A program made the position numbers and the translations under genes. Under the pieces are notes generated by a model, which worked only from the letters and a program-made list of their open reading frames with translations, was not told where the DNA came from and did no database searches. Positions 35,229 through 44,791 of a stretch of 64,000 nt of DNA are shown one piece after another. This stretch comes from Alphaproteobacteria bacterium. Lineage in GTDB: Bacteria > Pseudomonadota > Alphaproteobacteria > UBA9655. The stretch spans positions 1-64,000 of the forward strand of contig JAGONT010000004.1 in assembly GCA_017992885.1 (NCBI GenBank), read 5' to 3'. The stretch's first letter is position 1. Each line of letters opens with the position of its first letter.

Positions 35229-36623
35229 CTAAAACCGCCACCAGGACAGAAGAATGAAAAACGGTAAGAGAATGCCAACTGACCAAAGCATATAGCCAAA
35301 GAAACTAGGCATTGGAATTTTTTGGCTTTCAGCGATGGCCTTTACCATGAAATTAGGAGCATTGCCAATGTAAGTCATGGCACCCATAAAAACGGCTCCT
35401 AATGAAATAGCTTCTAAGGTACGTGCCGAAGAAGACATCAAAACCCACGCATCCCCCCCTGCCATATGAAAAAACACAAGATAAGTTGGAGCATTATCTA
35501 AAAAGGAGGAAAGTCCACCGGAAAGCCAAAAATACATCATATTTTGTGGAATACCTTTTACATCCACAAGAGAGATTAAAGGCGCCATCGCCCCTTGAAG
35601 CCCTGCATCTAAAATCGCAATCACCGGAATCACAGTCATAAAAATTCCAAAAAATAACTTTATCACTTCTTTCAAAGGCTCCCATGAAAAATGGTTCGCC
35701 TTATGAATAAGAGAGGGTGTGAAAAAGAAGGAAATAAGGGCTAAAAACACAAGACCGAGGTCTCTTCCTACGTTTTGAGCCTCAAGGACCACTCCCCCTA
35801 AATGGATATCTATGCCCGGCTTCCAAATCCCGCTGACAAGTACAAGCCCAATAACCCCCAAAAAAAGAAAACTATTCAAGGCTCCTTGAATTCGAAGACG
35901 TGGCCGCAAGCTCTTTAGCACCCGCCCTTCTCGTTTGACAAAAAAAGTATCCAGCCCATAAAAAAACACAAGAAGGGGAAGGGTAACAGCAATCATTGGC
36001 CCACTTAAATGTTCAATTGGCCAAAAAAAACTCACGCCATTTAAAAACCCGATAAAGAGAGGAGGATCGCCAAGTGGAGTCAACGCCCCTCCAATATTTG
36101 CGACCAGAAAGATAAAAAAAATCATGTGATGAACCCGATTTTTCCGATCTCGATTGATATGAAGCAAAGGACGGATCAAAAGCATGGAAGCTCCTGTCGT
36201 CCCAATCCATCCCGCCAAAAAAGTCCCTAGGGCCAAAAGACTGGTATTCATCAACGGCGTCGCGTGGGATTCCACCTCAATCCTAATTCCCCCTGCAATT
36301 ATATAGAGAGCTCCAATCATAATCACGAAAGGCAAGTAATGATGAAAAAAAGTTCCTAAAATAACGGCTTGTGAGAGGGAAAGTCCAAAAAAACTTATGA
36401 GAGAAATGATCGTTAAAAATGACCACCCTAAAGCTATTTTCCCGTAATGATCTTCCCAAAAATGAATCGCAAATAGTGGCATAAGAGCTAAAGAGAAAAG
36501 CATGCCAATAAAAGGCAAGATCCATCCTAAACTTAACGTATGACCCGGCAGCACTCCTCCTGTTGCGAGAAGGGGAGTTGGAAGAAAGAGGATGAGACTT
36601 AGCAATAAAAATTTAAACCGCAT
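35229..36623 (-). CDS. sodium:proton antiporter / CitMHS-like membrane transporter
   Basis: 464 residues with about 12 predicted membrane segments and an N-terminal signal-like helix. The sequence G-G-A-L-T-P-L-G-D-P-P-L-F-I-G-F-L and the late S-G-G-L-S-S-F-L-D-N-A-P-T-Y-L show the two inverted hairpin motifs of the ion transporter superfamily, as in NhaD-type Na+/H+ antiporters and the related putative citrate transporters. I favour Na+/H+ exchange but the sequence does not decide the substrate. Monocistronic, just upstream of mraZ on the same strand. Confidence 0.8.
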   Translation of the reverse strand: MRFKFLLLSLILFLPTPLLATGGVLPGHTLSLGWILPFIGMLFSLALMPLFAIHFWEDHYGKIALGWSFLTIISLISFFGLSLSQAVILGTFFHHYLPFVIMIGALYIIAGGIRIEVESHATPLMNTSLLALGTFLAGWIGTTGASMLLIRPLLHINRDRKNRVHHMIFFIFLVANIGGALTPLGDPPLFIGFLNGVSFFWPIEHLSGPMIAVTLPLLVFFYGLDTFFVKREGRVLKSLRPRLRIQGALNSFLFLGVIGLVLVSGIWKPGIDIHLGGVVLEAQNVGRDLGLVFLALISFFFTPSLIHKANHFSWEPLKEVIKLFFGIFMTVIPVIAILDAGLQGAMAPLISLVDVKGIPQNMMYFWLSGGLSSFLDNAPTYLVFFHMAGGDAWVLMSSSARTLEAISLGAVFMGAMTYIGNAPNFMVKAIAESQKIPMPSFFGYMLWSVGILLPFFILLSWWRF

Positions 36624-36965
36624 TCCTTATCCTTTCATTTTACGAATAATACTCTAGAATTAAGGAGATGTGTTAGGGAAGAAGTTTTTGCACTCTTCCC
36701 CCATTGAAAGTGAAGCCCCTTCTGTTCCCACACAACGTCTATCATTCCCCCATAGGTAAGAATCTATAAAATAGTTTTTTATTACAGATAGTTATATTGA
36801 ATCCCCACGAGTTAAGAGCATAACATGGAGGGAATAAATAAGATGTTTTTTAAAAACTGGAGGAAACTAAGAAAAATATTACAAAGAATATAGCTTTTTA
36901 TCTCTTCTCAAATTCCTAAGAAATGGTATAGTTATACAAAAAATCGCATTAGCATATGAATAATA
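36624..36965. other. divergent intergenic region, no gene seen
   Basis: 342 nt between the starts of the antiporter gene (minus) and the 207-residue secreted protein (plus). It contains a 7-bp stem, GGGAAGA (36676-36682) with TCTTCCC (36694-36700), in the leader of the antiporter gene, and is AT-rich towards 36965. No riboswitch class is recognisable. Confidence 0.4.
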
Positions 36966-37589
36966 ATGAAAAAATACTTAATTATTTTATTTTGTTTTAT
37001 TACTGTATCAGTAAATTTTTCAGTATTTGCCTATGAAATAGGCGATTTTATTAACATATTTCAAGAAAATCCTGCAAAAAATGTAGGGGTAACGGTTAAG
37101 GGTACGGCTGAAGAAGAGAAAAATAAAAAAGCAAAAGAAATATTACTAGGTGAAGAGAAAGAAATATTACCAGATGAAGAGAAAAGTAAAAAAGTAAAAG
37201 AAATATTGCTAGGTATATTAGAAAATCGTGATGGCCAAGATTTATTTAATCACGTTTCTTTACTAACTGGGACTATAAAACAGGTTGAATATGCCTCATG
37301 TTGTTGGTATGCATCTGGGATTTTGGCTGTTTTCGACCTATCACGCCTATTACACCTCATACCTGATCCACCTGACAAAGGTTTAATTATAAAAATAAAT
37401 ACTGTTTCATTAAACGAACAAAATTATTCTTTTCTTATTAACATTGAAGAATTTTGTGCCTACGAAAAGATAGAGTTAGTGCTTGGTTGTCGATCAAAAA
37501 CTAGAAATCCGACCTATCAAGGTAAAAAGCTTTCAAGTCTTTTGCAAGGTAAAAAAAGTCAGACATTAAAAACATTATACTCCTTATAA
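36966..37589 (+). CDS. secreted protein of unknown function with internal repeat
   Basis: 207 residues: signal peptide (MKKYLIILFCFITVSVNFSV, cleavage near F-A-Y), then a highly charged repeat segment (K-E-I-L-L-G-E-E-K / K-E-I-L-P-D-E-E-K / K-E-I-L-L-G) and a C-terminal part with several cysteines (A-S-C-C-W-Y, E-F-C-A-Y, L-G-C-R-S). The repeat is visible in DNA as two 24-nt units (37137-37160, 37161-37184) differing at two bases, plus a partial third. Very AT-rich, weak ribosome site, no family recognised. An exported accessory, perhaps host-directed, protein is a guess. Confidence 0.6.
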   Translation: MKKYLIILFCFITVSVNFSVFAYEIGDFINIFQENPAKNVGVTVKGTAEEEKNKKAKEILLGEEKEILPDEEKSKKVKEILLGILENRDGQDLFNHVSLLTGTIKQVEYASCCWYASGILAVFDLSRLLHLIPDPPDKGLIIKINTVSLNEQNYSFLINIEEFCAYEKIELVLGCRSKTRNPTYQGKKLSSLLQGKKSQTLKTLYSL

Positions 37590-37743
37590 ACAAAATTTTT
37601 GAGAGTTTGCCTTGTAAACCCCCTACCTCCTCTCGAAATTTCGATGGCCACGTGTAAATAAAAATTAATTTCCTAGCTATTTTACAAATTACACACTACA
37701 TATAACTTATATTTATTTACACCCCTCACATCTTGGTAACTTA

Positions 37744-38955
37744 ATGAAAACTTTCTCCACATTTGATATGCCTTCTTTTCTTAATGACTCTCTTGAGCAG
37801 CTTGGCATTACAACGCCCACGCCTATTCAGGCAGACGCTATTCCTGCAGGCCTTGAAGGCGTCGATGTTTTAGCTTCTGCTCAAACAGGCACAGGCAAAA
37901 CAATTGCATATCTTCTTCCCTTAATTACGAATTTACTCAAAAGCCCTCAAGCATCCGCCCTGATCCTGGCCCCAACGCGGGAACTTGCAGCACAAATTCA
38001 AGAAACAGCGCGCGCACTCCTGGGTAGAAAGATTGAGGTCGTTCTTTTAATTGGTGGAGAATCGATGTTCAAGCAACTTTCTGCTTTAAAGCGTCGTCCC
38101 CGGCTGGTCATTGGCACACCCGGTCGCATTAACGACCACTTGACAAGAAAAACCCTTCATTTGCAAGAAACTCGTTTCTTGGTTCTTGATGAAGTGGATC
38201 GCATGCTGGATATGGGCTTCAGTGAAGCATTAAAAAAGATTGTCGGCTTTCTTCCTAAAGAACGTCAAACATTTATGTTCTCTGCAACAATGCCGGAAAG
38301 TATTCGAAAACTTTCCTTCACCTATCTTACAAACCCGAGAGAAATTTCAGTTGGTTCCACAACCGAGCCAATTTTAAAGATAAAGCAGGAAACACTTCAA
38401 ACGTCTTCTACCGAAAAATTTTCTTGTCTTGTGAAAGAATTGAACGCACGAGAAGGCTCCGTCATCATCTTTGTCAAAACCAAGCATGGCGCTGACCGAC
38501 TTGCCGAAAAACTGACGCGTCAAAATCATGAGGCCTCAGCGATTCATGGCGATTTGAAACAGCGTAAAAGAGAAGAAGTGATTAAAGGCTTTCGAAATCT
38601 TAAAAATCGTATCATGGTCGCCACAGACATCGCAGCACGCGGACTCGATATTCCCCACGTTAAGCACGTCATCAACTATGATCTTCCACAATGCGCTGAA
38701 GACTATATTCACCGCATTGGTCGAACAGGGCGGGCTGGCACAAATGGCTTTGCGCTTTCTTTTATTTCCCCTGAAGATGGGCAAAAATGGAAGCAAATTC
38801 ATCGTTCCATTCAACCGGGAGCAGAACAGTTTTCTCCTGCCGGTCCAAGCAAAAGTAGGAAAAAAGCAAGATATCGCCCTTTCCAAGCCCCTACAGAAGC
38901 AAAACGAGATTTTTCAAAACGCAAACCCTTTAAACAGCCGCATAGCTTTAGGTAG
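37744..38955 (+). CDS. DEAD-box RNA helicase (RhlE-like)
   Basis: 403 residues with all helicase motifs: Q motif P-T-P-I-Q-A-D-A-I-P, motif I A-Q-T-G-T-G-K-T, Ia P-T-R-E-L-A, G-T-P-G-R, S-A-T-M-P, A-R-G-L-D-I-P and H-R-I-G-R-T-G-R-A-G. Motif II reads D-E-V-D rather than D-E-A-D. A short basic C-terminal tail (K-S-R-K-K-A-R-Y...) could bind RNA. The likely role is rRNA or mRNA remodelling, especially in the cold. Monocistronic. Confidence 0.93.
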   Translation: MKTFSTFDMPSFLNDSLEQLGITTPTPIQADAIPAGLEGVDVLASAQTGTGKTIAYLLPLITNLLKSPQASALILAPTRELAAQIQETARALLGRKIEVVLLIGGESMFKQLSALKRRPRLVIGTPGRINDHLTRKTLHLQETRFLVLDEVDRMLDMGFSEALKKIVGFLPKERQTFMFSATMPESIRKLSFTYLTNPREISVGSTTEPILKIKQETLQTSSTEKFSCLVKELNAREGSVIIFVKTKHGADRLAEKLTRQNHEASAIHGDLKQRKREEVIKGFRNLKNRIMVATDIAARGLDIPHVKHVINYDLPQCAEDYIHRIGRTGRAGTNGFALSFISPEDGQKWKQIHRSIQPGAEQFSPAGPSKSRKKARYRPFQAPTEAKRDFSKRKPFKQPHSFR

Positions 38956-39019
38956 ATTTTGCATCTGCTTAACTTCTAGCCTATAACCCGCTCACCCCTC
39001 TACAAAGGGGGGGCTGCAG

Positions 39020-39430
39020 TCAATCTTTTAGGCTGACGGCTATTCTATTGAACGCGTTCATAATTGCAATACAAGCCGTAATATCAACAATCTCACGTTC
39101 ACTAAAGTAATTTGAGAGATTGGTTTTCTTAACTGTAGGGTTGTCACTTAATGTTGTTAAGGACTCACTCCAAGCCAACACTTCTTTTTCCGCGTCAGAA
39201 AAAAGGGCAGAGTGTTTCCATTGTGGAAGCTGCTCAATTTTAAGGGGGTCAACACCTAATTTTTGAGCTTCTTCAGTATGTAATTGACAGCAATCGCTGC
39301 ACCTATTTAATTGTGATACATGCAGTTCAATCATGACACGAAGTTGCTGGTTCAATGGCGACTTGTTAAGGCTTTCATAAGTTTTATACAAGTTTAGGAT
39401 TGTATCTTTTGATATTTCATCATAATTCAT
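39020..39430 (-). CDS. carboxymuconolactone decarboxylase/AhpD-like protein
   Basis: 136 residues with the AhpD-like core: E-L-H-V-S-Q-L-N-R-C-S-D-C-C-Q-L-H-T-E-E-A, a C-x2-C followed by His three residues on, as used for redox chemistry in alkylhydroperoxidases. The helical pattern F-S-D-A-E-K-E-V-L-A-W-S-E-S-L matches family members that act in peroxide defence or remain unassigned. No partner peroxiredoxin is adjacent. Confidence 0.88.
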   Translation of the reverse strand: MNYDEISKDTILNLYKTYESLNKSPLNQQLRVMIELHVSQLNRCSDCCQLHTEEAQKLGVDPLKIEQLPQWKHSALFSDAEKEVLAWSESLTTLSDNPTVKKTNLSNYFSEREIVDITACIAIMNAFNRIAVSLKD

Positions 39431-39580
39431 GGCTTACTCCTTTTACTCATCCTTTTGCGCTTTCACCATTTGCTAAGCGTACTTCCACAACGCAAAAATA
39501 AGGTCCTTTTCTTATTCAACTTCTTAGCTGTGCTGCTACAATTGTCAACCTAAGAAAAAGAGGACTATTGCATAAAGAAC

Positions 39581-41608
39581 CTAATTCTTCCTTCCCTTCG
39601 AAGCGGTTTGATAAAACCAAAAGAGAACCCCAATCGTAACCAAAAGACCAAAAACATCTGTTGATCCTTCAACCACTTGCGGCACAATTCTAAACACGCT
39701 GGTATCCTGATACATCACAAAAGGAATAGCTAACAAAATTCCAATAAGTGCTTCCCCCGCAATTAAACCAGAAGCAAAAAGAAGTCCCTGTCGTTCAACT
39801 AAAGCTTTTTCTGCTGCATCTGCTTTTCTCTTGATAAGAGATCTTTGAGAAAAATAGGCAAGAAGGCCACCGAAAAGAAGCGGTGTTGTCACATCTAACG
39901 GCATATAAATCCCGACAGCAACAGATAAAATGGACAACCGCCAATTAAGCGCTGTTTTCTTTAAGACTTTGTCTATAATAACCACCACAATACCAAGCCC
40001 AACTCCAATGCTTACCAGAGTCCAGTCCATCGATTGGGTAAATATCGCCTGGGAAAGAGCAGCCATAAGAGCTGCCTTTGGCGCACTCAGCGCTTGTGTA
40101 GGATCCATCCCCTCACGCGGCAAAACATCGCCAATTCCATAGGCTTCAAACAAAATTTGGAAGATAGGAGCGAGAATAACCGCTGAGGCCAAAACACCTA
40201 CGATCAACATAACTTGCTGTTTCCAAGGAGTCGCTCCGACAATTTGTCCTGACTTGAGGTCTTGAAGGTTATCTCCAGCAATAGCCGTAGCACAGCCAAT
40301 TAAAGTCGCTATAAGAATCGTAATACCAGCCGCACTTAATGCGGAGTCCACATTGACAGAAAAGTTTATTTGAATACTTAAGAGTAATAAAAGAGCAAAA
40401 GAAACAATCAATGTTGTCATTATCAAAACCCCAGAAATAGGATTTGTTGTCGTTCCTAATAAGCCACACATGTAAGCGGAAATGACCCCTCCCAACGCAC
40501 TAAGAATGAACGCAAGAATCGTAACGATCAACGTCGTTCCAATCAGCATACCCGTGGATAGCTGGATACCACTTGTCACAAGGACATTATCAAACACTAG
40601 ATACATAGGGATGATCAAAAGGGCTGTCCCAAAGGCAACGTATGTTATAGGAATATCAAAATCAGTACGGAGAATGCTCGCTCTTCCTTCGACTTTAACT
40701 TTACGAACAGAACCTAAAGAGGACGCAATCGCGTAACGTATTGGCTTTATAAGCTCAATTGTTGTCCATAAACCACCAAAAACCATCATCCCCACGCCAA
40801 TGACGCGAATTTTTGTGTTCCATATACTCACTCCTGCAGCATATGCATCTGTGATATCCAAGGGAAGACCATAGAAAACTCCATAAAGGGGTACCGCAAT
40901 ATACCAGGCAAAGATCGCACCTACAAATATGGACGCTGTAACTTGAAGACCAACCACATATCCGGCTCCCATCAGAGCAAAAGAAAATCCAGAAGTGACG
41001 CCTACAACTGTATTTCCAACACGACCCCAAAGATGTATGCTATCGGCAAGAATTTGAAATCCGCTTTGACAAAACTTAACGAGCGCTGCAACAAGCCCCG
41101 CATAAAGGATTCCCTTAGCAGCGGCACTTTCATCTCCTGCTTTTAAAACCTCAGCGGTGGCTACGCCTTCTGGAAATTTAAGCTCACTTTCCACCATCAT
41201 AGCCCGCCTTAAAGGCACAGATAGTAAAACCCCTAAAAGACCTCCCACAATAGCAAGACAAGTCATAATAGTATAAGAAAAAGCGCTCCAATATCCAATC
41301 ATAATGAGCGCTGGTACAATAAGAGCAAGAGCACATGCAAGAACTTCTCCTGCTGAAGCTGCCGTTTGAACGATGTTGTTCTCAAGAATATTAGAGTTTT
41401 GAAACATTTTTAAAACCGCCATCGAAATAATGGCCGCAGGAATACAAGCCGAAACACTTATTCCTACCTTTAAGACAAGATATGCATTTGCCGCTGCCAT
41501 CAGCATGGAAAGAAGAACCCCTAAAATAAAAGCTTTAAGAGTAATTTCCGGCAAACAGACTGAAGCTGGTATATAAGGCACAATGCCCTTCGAAGATTTC
41601 TGTTTCAT
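39581..41608 (-). CDS. OPT family oligopeptide transporter
   Basis: 675 residues with about 15-16 predicted membrane helices. It begins with P-Y-I-P-A-S-V-C-L-P-E-I-T-L-K-A and has the N-A-Y-L-V-L-K-V-G segment and K-F-P-E-G-V-A-T-A-E-V-L of bacterial OPT proteins. Members import small peptides or metal chelates by proton symport. An uptake route for host-derived peptides would suit an intracellular bacterium, but that is inference. Monocistronic. Confidence 0.92.
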   Translation of the reverse strand: MKQKSSKGIVPYIPASVCLPEITLKAFILGVLLSMLMAAANAYLVLKVGISVSACIPAAIISMAVLKMFQNSNILENNIVQTAASAGEVLACALALIVPALIMIGYWSAFSYTIMTCLAIVGGLLGVLLSVPLRRAMMVESELKFPEGVATAEVLKAGDESAAAKGILYAGLVAALVKFCQSGFQILADSIHLWGRVGNTVVGVTSGFSFALMGAGYVVGLQVTASIFVGAIFAWYIAVPLYGVFYGLPLDITDAYAAGVSIWNTKIRVIGVGMMVFGGLWTTIELIKPIRYAIASSLGSVRKVKVEGRASILRTDFDIPITYVAFGTALLIIPMYLVFDNVLVTSGIQLSTGMLIGTTLIVTILAFILSALGGVISAYMCGLLGTTTNPISGVLIMTTLIVSFALLLLLSIQINFSVNVDSALSAAGITILIATLIGCATAIAGDNLQDLKSGQIVGATPWKQQVMLIVGVLASAVILAPIFQILFEAYGIGDVLPREGMDPTQALSAPKAALMAALSQAIFTQSMDWTLVSIGVGLGIVVVIIDKVLKKTALNWRLSILSVAVGIYMPLDVTTPLLFGGLLAYFSQRSLIKRKADAAEKALVERQGLLFASGLIAGEALIGILLAIPFVMYQDTSVFRIVPQVVEGSTDVFGLLVTIGVLFWFYQTASKGRKN

Positions 41609-41711
41609 TAGTATCTCCTAAATTTGACCAAAAAAAAAGATAGAATTCAAATTAAAAAACATTTACATAATGCCCGAAGCTATGCAAGAAAAAGATGCTT
41701 AAGTTTAAGAG

Positions 41712-42185
41712 TTACTTTTGAATATTCCCCCGCGCATCTAAAGCACCTTGAAGGATATAAGAAGCCGCTACTTTATCAATAACTTGAGACCTTTTTGCTC
41801 TTGAAAGATCTGCTTCAAGAAGCGTTCGCGTAACAGCAAGAGTTGAAAGACGTTCATCCCACAAACAAATGGGAAGATCTTGCAAGGTTATAAGGTTGGT
41901 AACAAACTGCCGGGTTGACTGACATCGCGGACCTTCACTTCCATTCATGTTTAAGGGAAACCCTACCACAATTCCTCCAATATGATAGGTAAGGATAATT
42001 TTTAAAAGAGTCGCAGAATCTTTCTTCCATTGAGTACGATGAATAACTTGAAAAGCAGTAGCGATTTTTAGAGTTGTATCAGAAAGAGCTAAACCTATCG
42101 TTTTTTGCCCAACGTCACAACCTAAAAGTCTCTCTTCTTTACCAAAAGAAAGGAATGAAAATTCTTCAAAAGCTAAAAGAGGCAT
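41712..42185 (-). CDS. ruvX: Holliday junction resolvase-like RuvX/YqgF
   Basis: 157 residues, RNase H fold. G-C-D-V-G-Q-K-T-I-G-L-A-L-S-D at strand 1 carries the first catalytic Asp; V-V-G-F-P-L-N-M-N-G-S, W-D-E-R-L-S-T and the final D-K-V-A-A-S-Y-I-L-Q complete the family signature. It is implicated in pre-16S rRNA 5' maturation; the resolvase name is historical. The start MPLLAFEEF has a few extra residues before the core. Confidence 0.94.
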   Translation of the reverse strand: MPLLAFEEFSFLSFGKEERLLGCDVGQKTIGLALSDTTLKIATAFQVIHRTQWKKDSATLLKIILTYHIGGIVVGFPLNMNGSEGPRCQSTRQFVTNLITLQDLPICLWDERLSTLAVTRTLLEADLSRAKRSQVIDKVAASYILQGALDARGNIQK

Positions 42186-42251
42186 TTTTCATCTTTTTTT
42201 AACATCTCACGATCTATAATGAACTCAATAATTCATCTCAGGGAGCTTGCT

Positions 42252-42485
42252 ATGACCTTATCACGACAATCAGCTGAAATTCTACTCGATCTTCTCGAAA
42301 TTAAAGTAGGGGCACTTCAGATTCAAGATCGTGATGATGCACGAGAGCTTAACAAGCTTAGGAAGTGTCGACAAGAACTGCTTTCAGAGCGCAATCAAAG
42401 CAATCCTAAGCACAAAGAGAAATGTGAAGAACCAACTCCCTTTCAACAAAGAACATATCGCAAAACGTCTAATTCAACCTACTAA
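42252..42485 (+). CDS. small conserved hypothetical, alphaproteobacterial type
   Basis: 77 residues from ATG 42252 (MTLSRQSAEILLDLLEIKV), preferred because GGGAGC lies about 6 nt upstream; the frame extends to 42219. The core S-R-Q-S-A-E-I-L-L-D-L-L-E-I-K-V-x-A-L-x-I-x-D-R-D-D-A-R-E-L resembles short proteins of unknown function seen in alphaproteobacteria. The tail is basic and disordered. The stop overlaps the lptD stop by 4 nt on the other strand. Confidence 0.6.
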   Translation: MTLSRQSAEILLDLLEIKVGALQIQDRDDARELNKLRKCRQELLSERNQSNPKHKEKCEEPTPFQQRTYRKTSNSTY

Positions 42486-44791
42486 GGTGCTGGAGGGGCT
42501 TGCGTACTTCTCTCTCCAAACAATCCTTGAGTACCAAATCCATGACCAAACTCTCCAACATTTTTAAGAAACAATGTGACAAGGTAAAGAGTTTCTGGTC
42601 TTAAATCTCTATCTTTATAATATTGACGTTGAACTGAAAAACCAAGTCCAAAACAATCATCTCGATAGACAACCCCAACACCACGTTGGAGAGGCCCCCC
42701 CCCTATATTTTTTTTGTTTAAATCTCTCTTTTTTTTGTTTAGGTTTTGTCTGGCCATCCCAATAATAGTCCAATGCTTTATGATTTGTGATGAAAGAACC
42801 ACGTTAATTTGGTTCAAATCTCGTTTATCCGTGGTTCCTGCGTGCTTACTAACAAATACATAATCAACGGCAAGCCTAGCAATAGCTGGACCTATTCCCG
42901 CTCCCACTTCACCAACCCGAGTGTTTAAGGTTTTTTGATCCAAGCGAAAACGATAATAGAAGTTAAGCCACGTAAATGGGTTCGCTGCAATGCGCCCTAC
43001 ATAATCTGAAGCGTAGTGCCCAAACCCTTGACGAATATTTTTAGGGTTAGGTTTTGAAAATGAATAACTTTGCCCTAAAAACATCTCGATATCTCCAAGC
43101 AGGCCACCTGTCGTCAGAAACTCTCCTCCATAAACACTTCTGCTTCCTGTATCAATACGGTCATATCCTGGGAAGCGATCCTTACTAAAAAGGTTAAGAT
43201 CATTAAATTCAAAATCCGTACTATCTTCATCAGGAATTCGGCGAGCGCTCACCCCAATGGCTTTATCAGGAGAAAAAATCAGCTGTGCTACGGGCTGTAG
43301 GATAAAGCTCTGACTCTGGTATGAGTTAACAAAAGGCCAACGCCAATTAAGTCCCGCTTGTGGAAAAAATCGTGCCCCCCCTCTTTTTCTCATATTTTCT
43401 AATTTCTGCTTAGAATCAAGTCTCTCCGGATCAAAGTTTTCTACTTGATAAAGGTCTCCCCTGACCGAAGCAAACAAAGTATAAACTTGTCCTAAGGAAG
43501 AAGTCCAAGGACGCTGCCAACCCGCAATCCCAATTCCTCGTTGTACATTAATTCCACTCTTACGATACAAATTTAAAATATTGCCATCAAATTTAAATCT
43601 TCCTCCCCAAGGATCAACAGCTGAATACCCACTATATTCTAAGTAAGGAAGAGGCGAAGATATGTGTTTTTGCTCATCAGTATCCCTAAGCCCTTGAAAA
43701 TGGTAAACTTCGGCAACCGCATAATCCCTTTGATTTAAAAATCCTTCTAATGTTCCTTCAGACGTTAAATTTGACTCATTTTTCCAACCTGAAAATCCAT
43801 ATTTACGAAAAAATGTCTTGTCACTAACATATCCTCCGTCAAAACTAACCCGCCAAATGTCATTTAGATTAAACTGTCCTTCACCCAAAATGAAATTTCG
43901 CCATTTAGGGATGCTAAAGGAGTTCTTTTTGTCTGCTTCCTTACTCTTTTTTACAGCTGCTCTATCCTTTGAGGATTGTTTATATTGTGTAATCGCTCCA
44001 TCAGCCCGAATGTAACCATTGTTAAAAGCTTGCCGATATTGCCCTAAAAACAAAGGGTTTTGTTCTGTATATAAAACAGTAGATACAGTCATATCCTTAT
44101 CTTCAGAAAGAGCAATAAAGTAAGGAATTTCTATGCTTGCTCCTAAAGCAGAACTATTTTGTGGCTGGGGAACGAGAAAACCACTCCTACGCTCAAGCGG
44201 CTGTGTAAAATAAGGGAAATACAACACTGGAACATCAAGAAGTCGCAATTGAGCATCTGTAAAGTGAATGTCTTTATTGACATTGTCTTTTACTGCACGT
44301 CGTGCATTAATTTGCCAGGTCGGGGATTTGTCACCACACAATTCACAAGGGGTGTAAACAGCTTGGTCAAGCTCTTCTCGATCTTCAAACTTACGCCCCT
44401 CAAGCGCCGCAATTTTAGAATTATCTTCTAAAAGGGTACGTAACTGAAGAATGATTCCCTCCTTCATATCCCCCGTTAATTCCATATATTCTGCAAAGTT
44501 AACATCTCCACTTAATTGTCGAAGCCTCACATTGCCTGATGCTGTGACAATATCTGAAATTTCATTATACGTAACATAATCCGCTTCTAAAATATCTCCT
44601 TGATAATCAAATTCAACATGACCTTTTAAAATTAAAATACCTAGCTCGCGATCATAGGTTTGACTATCCGCATAAAACAAAACAGGTTGATTTTCATCAC
44701 TTTGTTCTTGCTGTTTTCCATAAAGGGGCGACAATAAAACCCAGCTTAGCCAAAGAAATGATGATATTAATTTAAACTTCATTTTATCCAT
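42482..44791 (-). CDS. lptD: LPS-assembly outer membrane protein LptD
   Basis: 769 residues. After a signal peptide (near W-V-L-L-S-P-L-Y-G) comes an OstA/LptA-like periplasmic domain (Y-D-R-E-L-G-I-L-I-L-K-G-H-V-E-F, G-N-V-R-L), then the long barrel beginning around Y-F-P-Y-F-T-Q-P-L-E-R-R-S-G-F-L-V-P. The Y-T-P-C-E-L-C-G-D-K-S-P-T-W motif with a C-x2-C pair is typical of the alphaproteobacterial form. With LptE it inserts LPS in the outer leaflet. The start overlaps the lptG end; ATG at residue 4 is an alternative. Confidence 0.96.
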   Translation of the reverse strand: MDKMKFKLISSFLWLSWVLLSPLYGKQQEQSDENQPVLFYADSQTYDRELGILILKGHVEFDYQGDILEADYVTYNEISDIVTASGNVRLRQLSGDVNFAEYMELTGDMKEGIILQLRTLLEDNSKIAALEGRKFEDREELDQAVYTPCELCGDKSPTWQINARRAVKDNVNKDIHFTDAQLRLLDVPVLYFPYFTQPLERRSGFLVPQPQNSSALGASIEIPYFIALSEDKDMTVSTVLYTEQNPLFLGQYRQAFNNGYIRADGAITQYKQSSKDRAAVKKSKEADKKNSFSIPKWRNFILGEGQFNLNDIWRVSFDGGYVSDKTFFRKYGFSGWKNESNLTSEGTLEGFLNQRDYAVAEVYHFQGLRDTDEQKHISSPLPYLEYSGYSAVDPWGGRFKFDGNILNLYRKSGINVQRGIGIAGWQRPWTSSLGQVYTLFASVRGDLYQVENFDPERLDSKQKLENMRKRGGARFFPQAGLNWRWPFVNSYQSQSFILQPVAQLIFSPDKAIGVSARRIPDEDSTDFEFNDLNLFSKDRFPGYDRIDTGSRSVYGGEFLTTGGLLGDIEMFLGQSYSFSKPNPKNIRQGFGHYASDYVGRIAANPFTWLNFYYRFRLDQKTLNTRVGEVGAGIGPAIARLAVDYVFVSKHAGTTDKRDLNQINVVLSSQIIKHWTIIGMARQNLNKKKRDLNKKNIGGGPLQRGVGVVYRDDCFGLGFSVQRQYYKDRDLRPETLYLVTLFLKNVGEFGHGFGTQGLFGERSTQAPPAP

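Noticed and set aside
37737-38955. Loss of helicase activity because motif II is DEVD not DEAD
   Set aside because: The Asp and Glu needed for Mg-ATP are both present and D-E-x-D variants are active in related families; all other motifs are intact.
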